Shown piece by piece: positions 33,176-44,169 of a stretch of 64,000 nt of DNA. The stretch is taken from the NCBI GenBank assembly GCA_033239005.1, contig BSQZ01000069.1:317501-381500 (forward strand). The letters are read 5' to 3'. The position numbers were made by a program, and so were the translations under genes. A model generated the notes under the pieces. It saw nothing but the letters and a program-made list of their open reading frames with translations, was not told where the DNA came from and did no database searches. Position 1 is the first letter of the stretch; every line of letters begins with the position of its first letter. This stretch comes from Lamellibrachia satsuma (Eukaryota > Annelida > Polychaeta > Sabellida > Siboglinidae).

Positions 33176-33465
33176 ACCATTAATGTTGTATGGTATCTCA
33201 GTGGCCATCTGCCAAATATATTTTTTATAATAATACTAATTCCTGCTAAATGTTTAATGACAGATGGCACTACAATTTGCACTGGCAAAAATGTCCTATT
33301 AAAGGGTAGACAGGAATGCACATTGGTCATGTCCTATTGAAGGGTAGACAGGAATGCACATTGGTCAGGCTGTCAAATATCAGCAGGCAGTCATATTCAC
33401 CTACCTAGTTTCTGTATTGGTCAATTTGTGTTATTTACACCCTTGCTCCACTAAGACTGATCTCA

Positions 33466-33752
33466 AAACATTGATGCTCCATACTACAACAAAACGTTGA
33501 TGCTCCATACTACAACAAAACATTGATGCTCCATACTACAACAAAACATTGATGCTCCATACTACAACAAAACATTGATGCTCCATACCACAACAAAACA
33601 TTGATGCTCCATACTACAACAAAACATTGATGCTCCATACTACAACAAAACATTGATGCTCCACACTACAACAAAACATTGATGCTCCATACTACAACAA
33701 AACATTGATGCTCCATACTACAACAAAACATTGATGCTCCATACTACAACAA
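33466..33752. repeat. 26-bp minisatellite
   Basis: Eleven copies of a 26-bp unit with 'cattgatgctccatactac', nearly identical, in the intergenic gap between the two convergent genes. Confidence 0.95.
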
Positions 33753-33784
33753 AACTGGTTTCACGGGGAACGGGTTAGTCATTG

Positions 33785-34085
33785 GTTTGTTTAGCGTCAC
33801 ACATCGATGTGTTTAAAAAACACTTTATTTTTTATTACATATTATGATGAAAAAAGAACAAATACCTTGCGCTCTGCTACAGTCGTGTGTGTCTGTGTCG
33901 TGTGGGAAAGTCAGCTTGACGGACAAGGACATTTTCACCAGTATGCACAGGTTGATGTAATTCAAAGATTTTATTGGGTGGAGGGGGTTTGTTGAGGGAG
34001 TGTCTGTGGAGAGGGTCTGAGGTTAAATGGAATTGGTTACGTGTAGTATTGAATATCGATATTTTGAGATCACCCTTTATTTGCA
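33785..34085 (+). repeat. dispersed repeat, copy related to 57130-57545
   Basis: Blocks 'aaggacattttcac', 'gtgattcaaag'-like, 'gagggggt' and 'aaatg.aattggtt' recur in the same order at 57406-57500. It abuts the last exon of the transporter; a minus-strand AATAAA (complement at 34076-34081) inside it could serve as its poly(A) signal. Confidence 0.5.
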
Positions 34086-34116
34086 TAACCACAGCAACTT
34101 GTTCCACACACCACAG

Positions 34117-34295
34117 CTATGCCACATCATTCAACTGTGTTGTCTGCATTTCTGATTGGTCCATTGACTTCTTGCTGCGACATCGCCATGCAGTCAGGAA
34201 CGGAATGGTGAGAACAGTGGCGCCACCGAGTGCCTCAACAATGCCCATCACATAGTAAGGAACCCTGTAGTCTTTAGTCCAGTCATACAGCCAGC
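34117..34295 (-). CDS. SLC16-like exon 5 (terminal)
   Basis: Acceptor 'atacttgcag'. Encodes 'GWLYDWTKDYRVPYYVMG', the last membrane helix and a short polar cytosolic tail ending 'QTTQLNDVA', stop at 34117-34119. Confidence 0.9.
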
Positions 34296-37200
34296 CTGCA
34301 AGTATCAACAGTCAGTTACAAGTAAGACTCACTAAGATGAGCTAATTTTGCAAGTAAAGCCAACATGCAAGTATATACATTTAACCCACAAGTAGCTATT
34401 ATGTCTTACTAGCTAAGGGTGTAGTTAGTGTCTTAACTGTTATGGGTATAGCTAGTGTCTACCTGCAATGGTTGTAGCTACAGTATCTTACCTGCTATGG
34501 GTGTAGCTACAGTGTCTACCTGCTATGGGTGTAGCTACAGTCTCTTATCTGCTACAGGTTTAGCTATAGTGTCAACCTGCTATGGGAATAGCTACAGTCT
34601 CTTGCTTGCTATGGGTGTAGCTATAGTCTCTTACCTGCTATGGATGTAGCTATAGTCTCTTACCTGCTATGGGTTTAGCTATAATGTCTTAGGAGCTGAG
34701 TGCGGAAGTGGGCTGGAGGTGGAACAAATGGAAGAGAGCGGATGCGCTTAGAGTGAAGAGTAGATGAAGTGGAAGACTGAGATTGAGATTTAGCAGGATT
34801 GGAGAACAAGGGATGGGGGAGTGGAGACAGGAGATGCCTTGGATCGGCGCCAGCCTCAGCCCGGACTTCGGGGTTAAAGAGGGAGCAACTTACCTGCTAT
34901 GGGTGTAGCTAGGAGTCCACCAATGCCGTTGAAGATCTGAAGGAGTCCGGCGCTACGAGCGATTCTACTAATGCCCAGCATGTCCACCAGGGCAGGGATC
35001 TGGACACTGGCGGAGCAGGCTGTGACAATAAAACACATTAATGAGATCATGGATTTAGACCAGGGCTTCCCCAACTTTTTCTCCCCACGTACTCTGAGTT
35101 CTTAGACGATCGGCCGCGTACACTCATCATAGGGAAATTGTTTATAGAATTATTGGCAGAACATTCAAAATTCAGTTCAACACGTTACAAAAGAGTTAAA
35201 CGTCTTCACATGAATGATTGCAGTTGGACAACCTATTCGAGGAACTCAATGCAAAGGAGGGTAGTGGTAGTCTAATGGCTAGAGCACCCGACCCCTTGGT
35301 TCAATTCCACCTCAGCCGATTTGGAGCTTGGGCAATTTCGTTCACCCCACTTTGCCCGTGTCTTTCGGAAGAGACACTAAAAGCTGTTGGTCCCTTCTAT
35401 CTGGTGTCTATGCTAGGGGAAGTAAAAGATCCCATGCAGGGAAACAGAAAAAACCTGCCGTGGAATCGCTAACTCTAGAGAATGAAAACTTTGAAATAAT
35501 CCACTCTTACGTTAGCCCTAGACAGGGCTGGAGTTAAATGTCATAAGCCATAAGCCGTGCTTGTTTGCTGTTGTGGGGCATGGAGGTGTAGTGGTAAGAA
35601 TATTAGCCTCTCAGTCGAAAGAACCCGGGTTCAAATCTTCTTGTTTCCAGTTCGAAGCTTGGGCAATTTCGTTCATTCCACGTTGCCTCAGTTCACTACG
35701 AAAGAATGTAAATTTTTACTAAAAATTTACATGCTGGTTTTAAATCAGAACTCGTTCATAGGAAGAGTTTCAAGCGCATCTCACGGAGTAGAGTCGCTCA
35801 GTCATCACGCACACGTTCCAGGAGAAAGCACACCTCCACAATAAACGGGTTTGGCATCAGCTTCGTACCCAGCTTACTCAGATTTGGGAAGCAGGAGTGG
35901 AACAACTTCCACATGGAAGACAAGTGTGACTGTATTAATTCACACGTTTCCATCTCCAGTTTTTTGTTCATTGTGCGTTCCTGATGTTTCCCTCTCATAG
36001 CTGTCACATTAAGACAACACCACGGTTACATTAGGCATTAACAACGAGGCTAAATCGTTATGAATTAGTTACAAAGCATTTTAGTTGAGAACAATTGTCC
36101 TTCAAGAATTGAAATTAACAAATGTTCGTAGTTTAGATGGTCTTCTGCTATATTTGTGTAAATTCTTTCGTATGTAGTAGTTTCTTCGTGAATAAGGACC
36201 TAGATGGCCAAATGTGTGGTAACAAATTTGGGGTGTGCGCCTGCCCCACGGAGAGGACATTGATAAGTGCATAACACGTCATCAGCAACAACCTCAACGC
36301 CTATAGAAATCATATGTGGGTGACAATATTTTCTTCTAGCGTTTAATATTTGCACGACAAGATTGCCTATGTTTTTCTGTGAATTTCCTTCTTTGTGGAC
36401 CACACAAAGTGGAACATTTATTGTAGACCCTATACTTGATCTAAGTTTCAGCCAAGTCTCTGCGTACCCCCTGGAAAACCTCTCGCGTACCCTGGCAGAG
36501 CAAGCTGTGAAAATAACGCATTAATGAGATCATAGATCTGGACACTGGCCCAGCAGGCTGTGACAGTAATTAACGCTTGCAGTCACACCCATCTTACCCA
36601 TTTTATAGGTGGGTACAAATGGGCGTTGAAAAAGACCTTTTTAACAGTTGTAGTTATTCACTACATTTTTATATGTGTTTTAATAGATCACAATTTTTTT
36701 ACATCCTGGACAGTTATTTATTTTATTTGAATATCATGTTTACATTTCATGCGGAGGGGGACTTATTCATACAGATGTTAACAATATGTCCATCACGGGA
36801 TGCCATGAACCTTTGACCCCACTGAACCTCATCCACAGATATTGGAAGTTGTCGACAGCTGTTCGCGGATGACCTCAATGTCAAGTTCGATGTTCATAAC
36901 TAGATGAAGGTCAAATTATATCAGAAAATTGTGGTTCATTAAAAACTTTTGTGTGGAAAAGATGTTAGAACATAGTTTATATTACGTGGTGTAGACATTA
37001 GACAACTTACCTGCACACACTCCGAGTAGACTAGACGCAACGGTGAATGATGGGAAATCCCAGGCAAAGCACGACAGACATGACACAGCACCCGCAGAGA
37101 ATATCCCTACGCCGTACATGATAGTCCGGTTGATGCAGCGCATGTTTCCGACGAATCCAAAGACGACGCGAAACACACAGCTGGAAACTCCATATATGGA

Positions 37201-40200
37201 CATAAGATAGGTGGCGTGATATTTCTCTATGTGAACGCTACGAGCACGGTTTACAAAGTGGTTGAGAAACGTCACAATGCCGATCGCCGAGCATAGGGTT
37301 CCAAAACCATACAACATGAACCGCATATCCTTCAGCAGTGACACATCAAACAACTGTTTGCACAAATAGGTCACCAGGTGGCTGTCCCTGTGCCGTTGCG
37401 TTGTCACGTTTCTAACGCGTCTGTGAGGTAGGGGGCGTAAAAGAGCTGACAGAAATACCCCCTCTATGTGCAGACCGGCTAGGATGATGAGCGCGCCGCG
37501 CCACCCATAAAGGTCCAGTAGCCACCTGGTGAATGGTGGGATAACTAAGGTGCTGATGCTGAAGCCAGTCATTGTGATTCCGGATGCAAGAGACCGTCGC
37601 TTGGTGAAGTACTGCTGGACGCAGACCATGCAGGACAGATAGGACAGACCAACACCACAGCCTGGAACAACAAACAGGTCAGTGAACTAGACATACCGCA
37701 CATGACAGACCACACAGGACAGACCATATATGACAAACCACATGGGAGACCACATAAGACAGACCACATAGGGCAAACCACATAGGACAGACAAATAGGG
37801 CAGACCACACCAGATAGATAGGACAGACCACTCCAGACAGATAGGACAGACCACACCAGACAGATAGGACAGATACAATACCACACGACACATAGAACAG
37901 ACCACATAGGACAGACCAACACTGCAAACAAGCCAGTGTACTAGACAGAATCAGAATCAAAATCATATTTATTTCATTTCATTATTACATCAATGACATA
38001 GTTCCTGAATCATTCCCTAGAAGTACCCCGCATTCTTCGCATAGTTCACAGTGGTGCTACAGTGTGCGGATTAACTACCAGTCTGACTCCGAGGCTGATT
38101 TCACCCATAGTGTCAGATCATGATTCGGGCCACGTTTGAGAACTAATAGACGCACACCCAAGTCTTCGCACTCGCATACTGCGCATCTATAGGGAATAAT
38201 ATGGTACAAATATAACTGATAAATCATATTAATAACAAACAAAGACAAACACAGTCAGTTAAACAAACTGTTTACAACACAATGTGTAGTATGAGAAATA
38301 CAATTACAGGTGACAGACCACATAGGACAGAACATACAGGTGACAGACCACATAGGACAGAACATACAGGTGACAGACCACATAGGACAGAACATACAGG
38401 TGACAGACCACATAGGACAGAACATACAGGTTATAGTTATAATAAGGTTCTTGGCATAGCACCTTTTATTTGAGTACCCTAATTGTAACTGGGTCAGGTT
38501 AACAGACACCCCCCGCTATTTCCCTTATACGAATCAAAGCAGCCACAAACCACAACGATCCTGAAACCTCATTCACAGACAGTTGACTATTTGCAGTAAA
38601 CAATTTTTTTTTATTTTCCTAAATACTTTGGCTATGGACCAAAATGGCCGATAATTGAGACAAAGTCAAACACCTGATCCACATGCAGATGTGCTGCACT
38701 CACCTGTCACTGCGTACGTAGCACACAGCAGTGGCAATGTATTAGCGAATGACCCGATGAAGATTGTTAGCCCAGCAATAGTAAATCCTGTCATCGACAC
38801 CAGACGGCAGCCATAGCACTCAACAAAATGGCTGCACAGCGCTCCTACAACCACATGATGACATTAGAGCATTCATATAAAAGTCATATGACAATAATTG
38901 CATGATAACAATGCATGGTCAGGTCAGGTCAGTGAATTAGACATACCGCATTTCAGTTCATAATGTTTGCAGATGACACCACCTTATTCACTACACTAAA
39001 TTCTAATGAACACTACGATATTCACAATGAAAGACTAAACAAAGAATTAGAAAAAATAAGTATTTGGCTCAAAGTGAACAAACTTTCACTAAATGTAAAG
39101 AAAACAAAAGCCATGATATTTCATATGCCACAAAAAAGGTTCAGCTTTCTCTCCTTCAAATAGCTGAATCAAATATTGAATATGTAGATAATTTAAATTT
39201 TTTCGGCATTACTATTAACAAACACCTAAATTGGACTAGTCATGTAGATGCACTGGCTTCCAAAATATCAAAAACCATAAGAGTGTTAAGTAGTCTCAAA
39301 CACATCCTATCAATCAACATCCTGAGAACAATCTATAACTCCCTAATCATATACCACCTCAATTATGGAGTGTTGGTCTGGGGGACTCAGAGTAATCTAA
39401 ATAATAAAATTGTCAAATTACAGAAAAGGGCAGTTAGAATTATAACTTCTAGTAATTACCTGGCTCACAGTGAACCAATTTTTAAGAAACTTTACCTCTT
39501 AAAGCTTGATGACATATATAGAATTCAACTACTCAAATTTATTTACAAATTGATCAACATGCACAAATGTATTTATACAATACTCAGCACCATCAACATG
39601 CCACTAGGGCAGCCACAAATGTATTTATACAATACCCAGCGCCATCAACATGCCACTAGGGCAGGCACAGATGTATTTATACAATACCAGCGCCATCAAC
39701 ATGCCACTAGGGCATGCACAAATGTATTTATCCCTAGAGTCAATCATGAATTCGCAAAAAGAAACATCAGGTTCAGCATAGCAAAGATATTTAATAATTC
39801 TCCTGATATCATTATTAATAAAATATTCACCCACAGTATCCATGGATTCTCCACCTATATTAAAAGATACATTATTGAAAGGTATCAAAATGCTTGTACT
39901 GTTATTAACTGTTATATATTCAGAACATAATTAACTTAAATCCCTGTGTATACGTCGCCTTGTAATTTAGCTAATTATATCTTGGCAGAGTAAATGTTGT
40001 CTTTAAAATAAATTTATTGTAATGTCTATTGATGCATTTTTTTATTATTATTATTTTTTGCTTATTATATGTGTATATGTGCACATGTATAAGTCAGCCA
40101 CTGTATGAACTTTTGATTGTAATCTGTACTATGGCATATTCATGTATTATTAGCTAAATTAATCTGTAAATGTATTATTACTATTATTATACTGCAATTA

Positions 40201-42137
40201 TTATTTAAGGTGGTTCTCGTGGTAGTGGCATTTAAATGCCTTAATGGGAATCTCCTGACCTATTGTATATACTAAATTATAATATGTACTTGTAATTATT
40301 GGTCTAATAAATTTCATTTCATTCATTCATGGATAGAATTTAGCCCAAAATTAATGGGGGCCGGCCCACTTTCCAGAATCTAGGGGTCCGCCACCAAAAC
40401 TGGGGGCTCAAAGCTGTTTGCATAATAAAAACCATAATATAAATTTGACTTGTATATTTATTTTTGCCGTCTCCCATAAAGTGTGACATATATATATATA
40501 TATATACGTATACGTATATATATGTATGTATATATATATATATATATATGCTCAAGAGTATTAGCCATTTAAAATTATATCCTTGATCGAATAACTAATA
40601 AAATTAAAACCTACTTGGTTAATTAGTTTAAATTTTTTATTTCCAACTGAAAATTAGCCATGAAGTTTTGAAATCTTTGCGACAGTATTACAAGTGAAAT
40701 AATAACTATGAAAGCCTAGAATAACTATCAACCACAAAACGTTCAAGAATACAACTGAGAAAACGATACCTTTGAGTGATATTAAGTCATTGTCAGAACT
40801 TTACAGAACTTCAGAAGCTGTTATATATTTCGTTCACCAATCAGTCGCATTAATTTATCATACGTTACAAACATTAATATTAAAGATGTAGGAAAAACGG
40901 CAGTCCACAAACATTGTTTGACTCTGGCAGAAGACTTAGCTGTATGAATTCTAAATGCTGATCCCAAGCCAATGTCTAATTTGATCGTCGTAACATTCTT
41001 GCCCTTGGCTTGGTCTTGGGCGTTTCTTCCCAATAATCTTTCTTCCCATTTGTAGCGTGCTCAACTAATGCTAAACAACCATCCATACAGTTATCATTAT
41101 CTGCATAGTGTTTTCCCTGGCTGCCTGGCACATCACATTTCGCAACTGTTCAATTACCTTGTCCATTTGCCCCAACAAAGCAATAGCATTTCTTTCTTAT
41201 TATCAAGCGGCATTGGACAACCAAATTAACGGTTGACCAATTAAGCTTAAGCTTTCTCAGCTGTCGTGTCAGTTTCAATGGCGGCTCACAAGTGGGTTTG
41301 TTTACCGTATGAAGTACGGCAAACTTTTGACTCATAAAATGAAGATATCACTGGTAATGCCTCTTAAACTTAGTGGGATACGTAAAATTTAGTAATGCAC
41401 ATGTGTTGTGCCTTCGAGACGCACCGATATCATAGTTTTTTGACCAAATTTCAGGGCATTGAATCTAGGGGCCTATGGACCCACGGATCCCCGATAAATT
41501 CAAACCCTGTAATGTATACAAATATATATGTAAAACCAGACAAACTTGTTTTTAGAAAACATATTGTTATCAAAATAATACATTAAAGCAAGTCACTTCA
41601 GCAGGACTGGGAGCACAGAAATTATTTGTGAAGACTGAAGACATGTGGAGATGCAGATTTCATGTTAGAGATGGTCCCTTGGTGGCATAAGTTTTTTAAT
41701 TCTCATCTACAAAACCACATCTATAAAATCCTCATCAAATGTCTCATTCAACGCCACTTACCCGTGAAATGCAGGCACAACAGTTTCATGGCGATGATGA
41801 GGCCGATTGCACCAACACTCTGGTCGAAGTGGTCCACGTAGGCCCCATACAACACTGAGAATGAACTAAGCATGCAGCTGATGACGATGAACATAAGGGT
41901 GGTTGCCACGACAACGACCCACCCCCAGCCCCCATCTGGAGCCTCCTGGTACGTCACATGACCCTCCACCTGAGGCGAGTCAGACTGTGTCTTCAGGACG
42001 TGTCTCTGTCTAGATCCAGTGTCTGAGACATTGTCACTTTGAACATCCTCACCAGGACTGAGGGGGGTGCACACAGCGACCTCGTCTGGGGCGATGGAGA
42101 GGTCAACCTCCCCACCCCGCCTTGATTTATCGCCCAT
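34117..42137 (-). CDS. SLC16/monocarboxylate transporter-like protein, five coding exons
   Basis: Exons on the minus strand, in order: 42137-41762, 38844-38704, 37661-37011, 35019-34894, 34295-34117; all introns are phase 1 and GT-AG. The product is 490 residues, typical for SLC16. The family signature 'PDGGWGWVVV' is at 67-76 before the first membrane helix, and 'YFTKRRSLASGITMTG' at 189-204. About 12 hydrophobic helices are expected. The Lys of helix 1 and the Asp of helix 8 used by proton-coupled MCT1-4 align here with Ser (Ser332 for Asp), while the helix-8 Arg is kept (Arg336). So a plasma-membrane solute carrier is likely, but the substrate and proton coupling are unknown; it looks like one of the orphan SLC16 groups. 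Confidence 0.9.
34394..34692. repeat. minisatellite grown from the exon 4 donor
   Basis: About ten diverged copies of a near 31-bp unit whose core 'cctgctatgggtgtagcta' equals the end of exon 4 plus its donor (real copy at 34893-34911). On the gene strand about six copies keep CAG/GT. It lies in intron 4. Confidence 0.9.
34693..34880. other. unidentified purine-rich segment in intron 4
   Basis: GA-rich on the plus strand and clearly different in composition from its surroundings, placed between the donor-derived array and exon 4. It was not recognised and may be an insertion. Confidence 0.35.
34894..35019 (-). CDS. SLC16-like exon 4
   Basis: Acceptor 'attgtcacag', donor GCAG/GTAAGT. Encodes 'IPALVDMLGISRIARSAG' and 'LLQIFNGIGGLLATPIAG', a conserved SLC16 segment between helices 10 and 11. 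Both edges of this exon are repeated in the adjoining introns. Confidence 0.95.
35255..35455 (+). mobile_element. tRNA-derived SINE
   Basis: A-box-like 'tagtctaatggctagagca', B-box 'ggttcaattcc', then body 'ggcaatttcgttcacccc' and 'aaaagctgttggtccctt', shared with the copies at 21605 and 35572. Confidence 0.75.
35572..35720 (+). mobile_element. tRNA-derived SINE, short copy
   Basis: A-box 'gtgtagtggtaagaatatta', B-box 'gggttcaaatc', then 'gcttgggcaatttcgttca', the same body start as 35255. Confidence 0.75.
36493..36575. repeat. copies of the exon 4 acceptor edge
   Basis: Two consecutive partial copies of the sequence at the intron 3/exon 4 border ('ctggacactgg', 'gcaggctgtgaca', 'cattaatgagatcat'). 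On the gene strand both keep a CAG acceptor after a pyrimidine-containing stretch. Confidence 0.8.
37011..37661 (-). CDS. SLC16-like exon 3
   Basis: 651 bases, acceptor 'tgttgttccag', donor G/GTAAGT. Encodes helices 4 to 10: 'YFTKRRSLASGITMTG', 'LYGWRGALIILAGLH', a cytosolic loop rich in Arg and His, 'LLKDMRFMLYGFG', and helix 8 with 'SIYGVSSCVFRVVFGF'. It is the large exon typical of SLC16 genes. Confidence 0.95.
37640..37945. repeat. minisatellite at the exon 3 acceptor edge
   Basis: About 12 degenerate copies with core 'gataggacagacca'. The same motif is present in the first exon 3 bases (about 37635-37650). The distal end again shows 'gacagaccaacact' with a pseudo-acceptor, so the exon edge is duplicated on both sides of the array. 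Confidence 0.75.
38305..38430. repeat. 30-bp minisatellite
   Basis: Four copies of a 30-bp unit with 'gacagaccacataggacag', identical to one another and similar in core to the array at 37640-37945, in the same intron. Confidence 0.95.
38704..38844 (-). CDS. SLC16-like exon 2
   Basis: Acceptor 'gtggttgtag', donor ACAG/GTGAGT. Encodes 'FVECYGCRLVSMTGFTIAG' and 'LPLLCATYAVTG', helices 2-3 with the loop pattern 'FGCRPV' of the family. Confidence 0.95.
38943..40330 (+). mobile_element. LINE 3' fragment in intron 1 of the transporter
   Basis: Begins inside the reverse transcriptase at 'FADDTTLF' (frame 38963-39163) and continues in a second frame (to 39930) with 'FGITINKHLNW', 'ILRTIYNSLII' and 'KLQKRAVRIITSSNY'. 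The frame break is at an A-run near 39135. The 3' end reads 'ttcatttcattcattc', a short-repeat tail. It is antisense to the host gene and inactive. Confidence 0.9.
39567..39730. repeat. tandem triplication inside the LINE fragment
   Basis: Three copies of a near 52-bp unit with 'catcaacatgccactagggc'. The units disturb the LINE protein near its C-terminal region. Confidence 0.85.
40330..41510. mobile_element. possible DNA transposon remnant
   Basis: The left end ('gaatctaggggtccg' near 40376) and right end ('gaatctaggggcctatgg' near 41460, plus 'cccgataaattc') share sequence, and the right terminus complement 'cagggtttgaattt' resembles hAT ends. Two minus-strand ORFs of 60-70 codons inside are not recognised. 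Confidence 0.3.
40485..40550. repeat. microsatellite (TA)n/(TACG)n
   Basis: Self-complementary alternating tract. Confidence 0.9.
41762..42137 (-). CDS. SLC16-like exon 1 (first coding)
   Basis: ATG at 42137-42135. A 66-residue polar N-terminus precedes 'PDGGWGWVVV' and helix 1 to the start of helix 2. Donor ACGG/GTAAGT. A likely acceptor 'tgttttag' just upstream (exon start about 42167) points to a non-coding exon further upstream. Confidence 0.9.
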
Positions 42138-42164
42138 CACTGGTCATCATGGAGACAGTATCAT
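42127..42164 (-). promoter_or_regulatory. two short upstream ORFs in the transporter leader
   Basis: uORF 1 starts at 42164 (5 codons and TGA ending at 42147). uORF 2 starts at 42150 and ends in TAA at 42127, overlapping the main ATG in another frame. They may lower translation; inference only. Confidence 0.4.
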
Positions 42165-42169
42165 TTCCT

Positions 42170-44169
42170 AAAACATGCAATATTTCAATGAGTTCAAACA
42201 AGGCTTAATTAAACACTTTGAGGGGCTATCTTTTTCAATGTCATCTTAAAATGCACCTATATAAGGCTGCTCTCGCTGATTATTTCTCAAATTTATTTTA
42301 TTCTAATAACTAATATTGTTACATGCATCTTATGGTATTTTATTGTTACTTCAGTTAGCTAAGTATACACTTTACACATGACCAGTTTTTAAATACCTTA
42401 TTTTATTTACACATTCTTCTTATATAATATATGTTTACTGTGTAAGCATGACTATTGTATCTATATGTAAGTCATTTATTATTTAACACTGTTGTATTTT
42501 AAGTGCCTCTTAACAGAATTTATATTCTGGAGAAGAAAGACAGCTAATAGTCAGCTATATACAAGTTAGTTATTATTATTGCACTTGATGGGGCTATTTG
42601 CCAACCGTGTTATCACCAATTTTTGCGTTTTGAGTTCAAATATCTTCTATTGCATTATAGTTAAGCTCGTTAATAGATAGCTAAACTGTTATTTCATCAG
42701 TCAATAGTGTGGCATATAACACATGCCACAAGACACTTACTTCCACCACTATCTACTAGGTGGCAGCACAAAACTAGTCTTAGATGATTTTGGTAGATTT
42801 TGTGGATAAGCCCCCAATTTATACTGCGGCCTCTGTATGCAATTAATCTGTGTATTTAGGCACATCTGCTGGCTGAAAATTAAAGGAATATTTTACAGTG
42901 TACTTTTTATTTATAATAACAATGTTAAATTTTTTTATCTGAATCAGGGCTGAGTCTAATTGTGTAATTATAATTGATTACAAAGAAAATGCTTCATGCA
43001 CCAGTATTTACAATCATAATTTACTCTGGTTTTGAAATTGTTGTAATTGTAAATGATTTATTCAATTTATTCAATTAATTACAGTAGTTTTCATGACACA
43101 AACCCGGGAATGGAGGGTTAATCTGCCATCCAATGGAAACACCCAGCAAGCCCCATTTGGTAAGTTCTGAGAAAATGCAAAAAACCATCACAGGCAAGAA
43201 TTATTAAATTTTAGCAAGCCTGAACCTATCAAGTTGTCATCCATTTGTTTTGGTAAATAAATACAACACATTTCATAAATAATAGTTTTATGTGGGTTTA
43301 AATAATCTTTATTTGACTTAGTACACCAGTATTTTGAATCAGCACTTGCTACGTTCTGACAGTGCAATCCCTGTGTCCAGCAGTATCAAGAGTGGCCAGA
43401 CTGATCACAAGCCTTAGAAAGACCAGGGGGTAGGATTTAAGGCAGGACAACAGAATCGGTTGGACCTGGGGTTCCCAAACAAGAGGCCCTGCAGCACCCA
43501 GGTGTCCTCAGCGAATATTCAAAAATATGGGGGTCTAGGCAAAAAGATAAACATTTGGGGGCCTTGAGCTGAGAAATCTTTGGAACTTGACCCGACATAT
43601 TAAAAAAAAAATTGCATTTCCACCCCAAATCCTCGAATTAAATCAGTTAATTGACATCATTGTAGGAGTATAAGGTAAATCACAGAGCTTTCTGTCTATA
43701 CTACGTGGGATAATCAAATAGTTTGTCAGCCTCTTCGACAGCACCTGACTTTCTTGGTGCCACAACTAGCTCGATTATTCAGATCCGTGATGTGGCACCA
43801 TTGTTTGCCGCACAAGATTTCTGGCGAGTCGAGACAACTCGGAAATGGGAATGAAATTCAGCATGATTTTTATATAATCGAAAATAATCGATCTCACAAG
43901 ATTGTAATTGATTAACTGATAGTAAGTGTGAACCAACCAATCAACAAAATTGATTAATTGGAGCAACACTACTCTCTGGTGATGACATTCATGCGAACAT
44001 GTTCATGATATCACATGATTCTGGTTTGTTGTGCCTCTGAGCTTCAGTTGCTGAGGATTCAAGAGCTACAGAAGTTTTATTATTACTAACAAAAATACCT
44101 ATCCTTTGGATGGGATGACTTGGTAATTCATAAGCGACTGTCATAATAACAATATTTGTAACATTTCAG
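42170..44169. other. gene-free sequence with AT-rich repeat ends
   Basis: The stretches 'gtaattataattgattac' (about 42965) and 'gttgattaattgg'-like (about 43960) look like ends of a hAT-like element with 'agtgttgctcc' on the minus strand near 43970, but borders cannot be set. No exon is seen; the 5' leader exon of the transporter could be in this interval or beyond. Confidence 0.3.

Larger units (their letters stand above)
35058..36492. mobile_element. possible hAT-like insertion holding two SINEs
   Basis: The left border 'cagggcttccccaacttttt' resembles hAT ends and the right border ends 'gcgtaccctgg', giving short CCAGGG inverted ends. No matching target duplication is found; instead copies of the exon 4 acceptor edge lie on both sides. 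Confidence 0.35.

Noticed and set aside
40821..41335. Minus-strand ORFs of 61-70 codons
   Set aside because: They lie within a probable transposon remnant and show no recognised domain.
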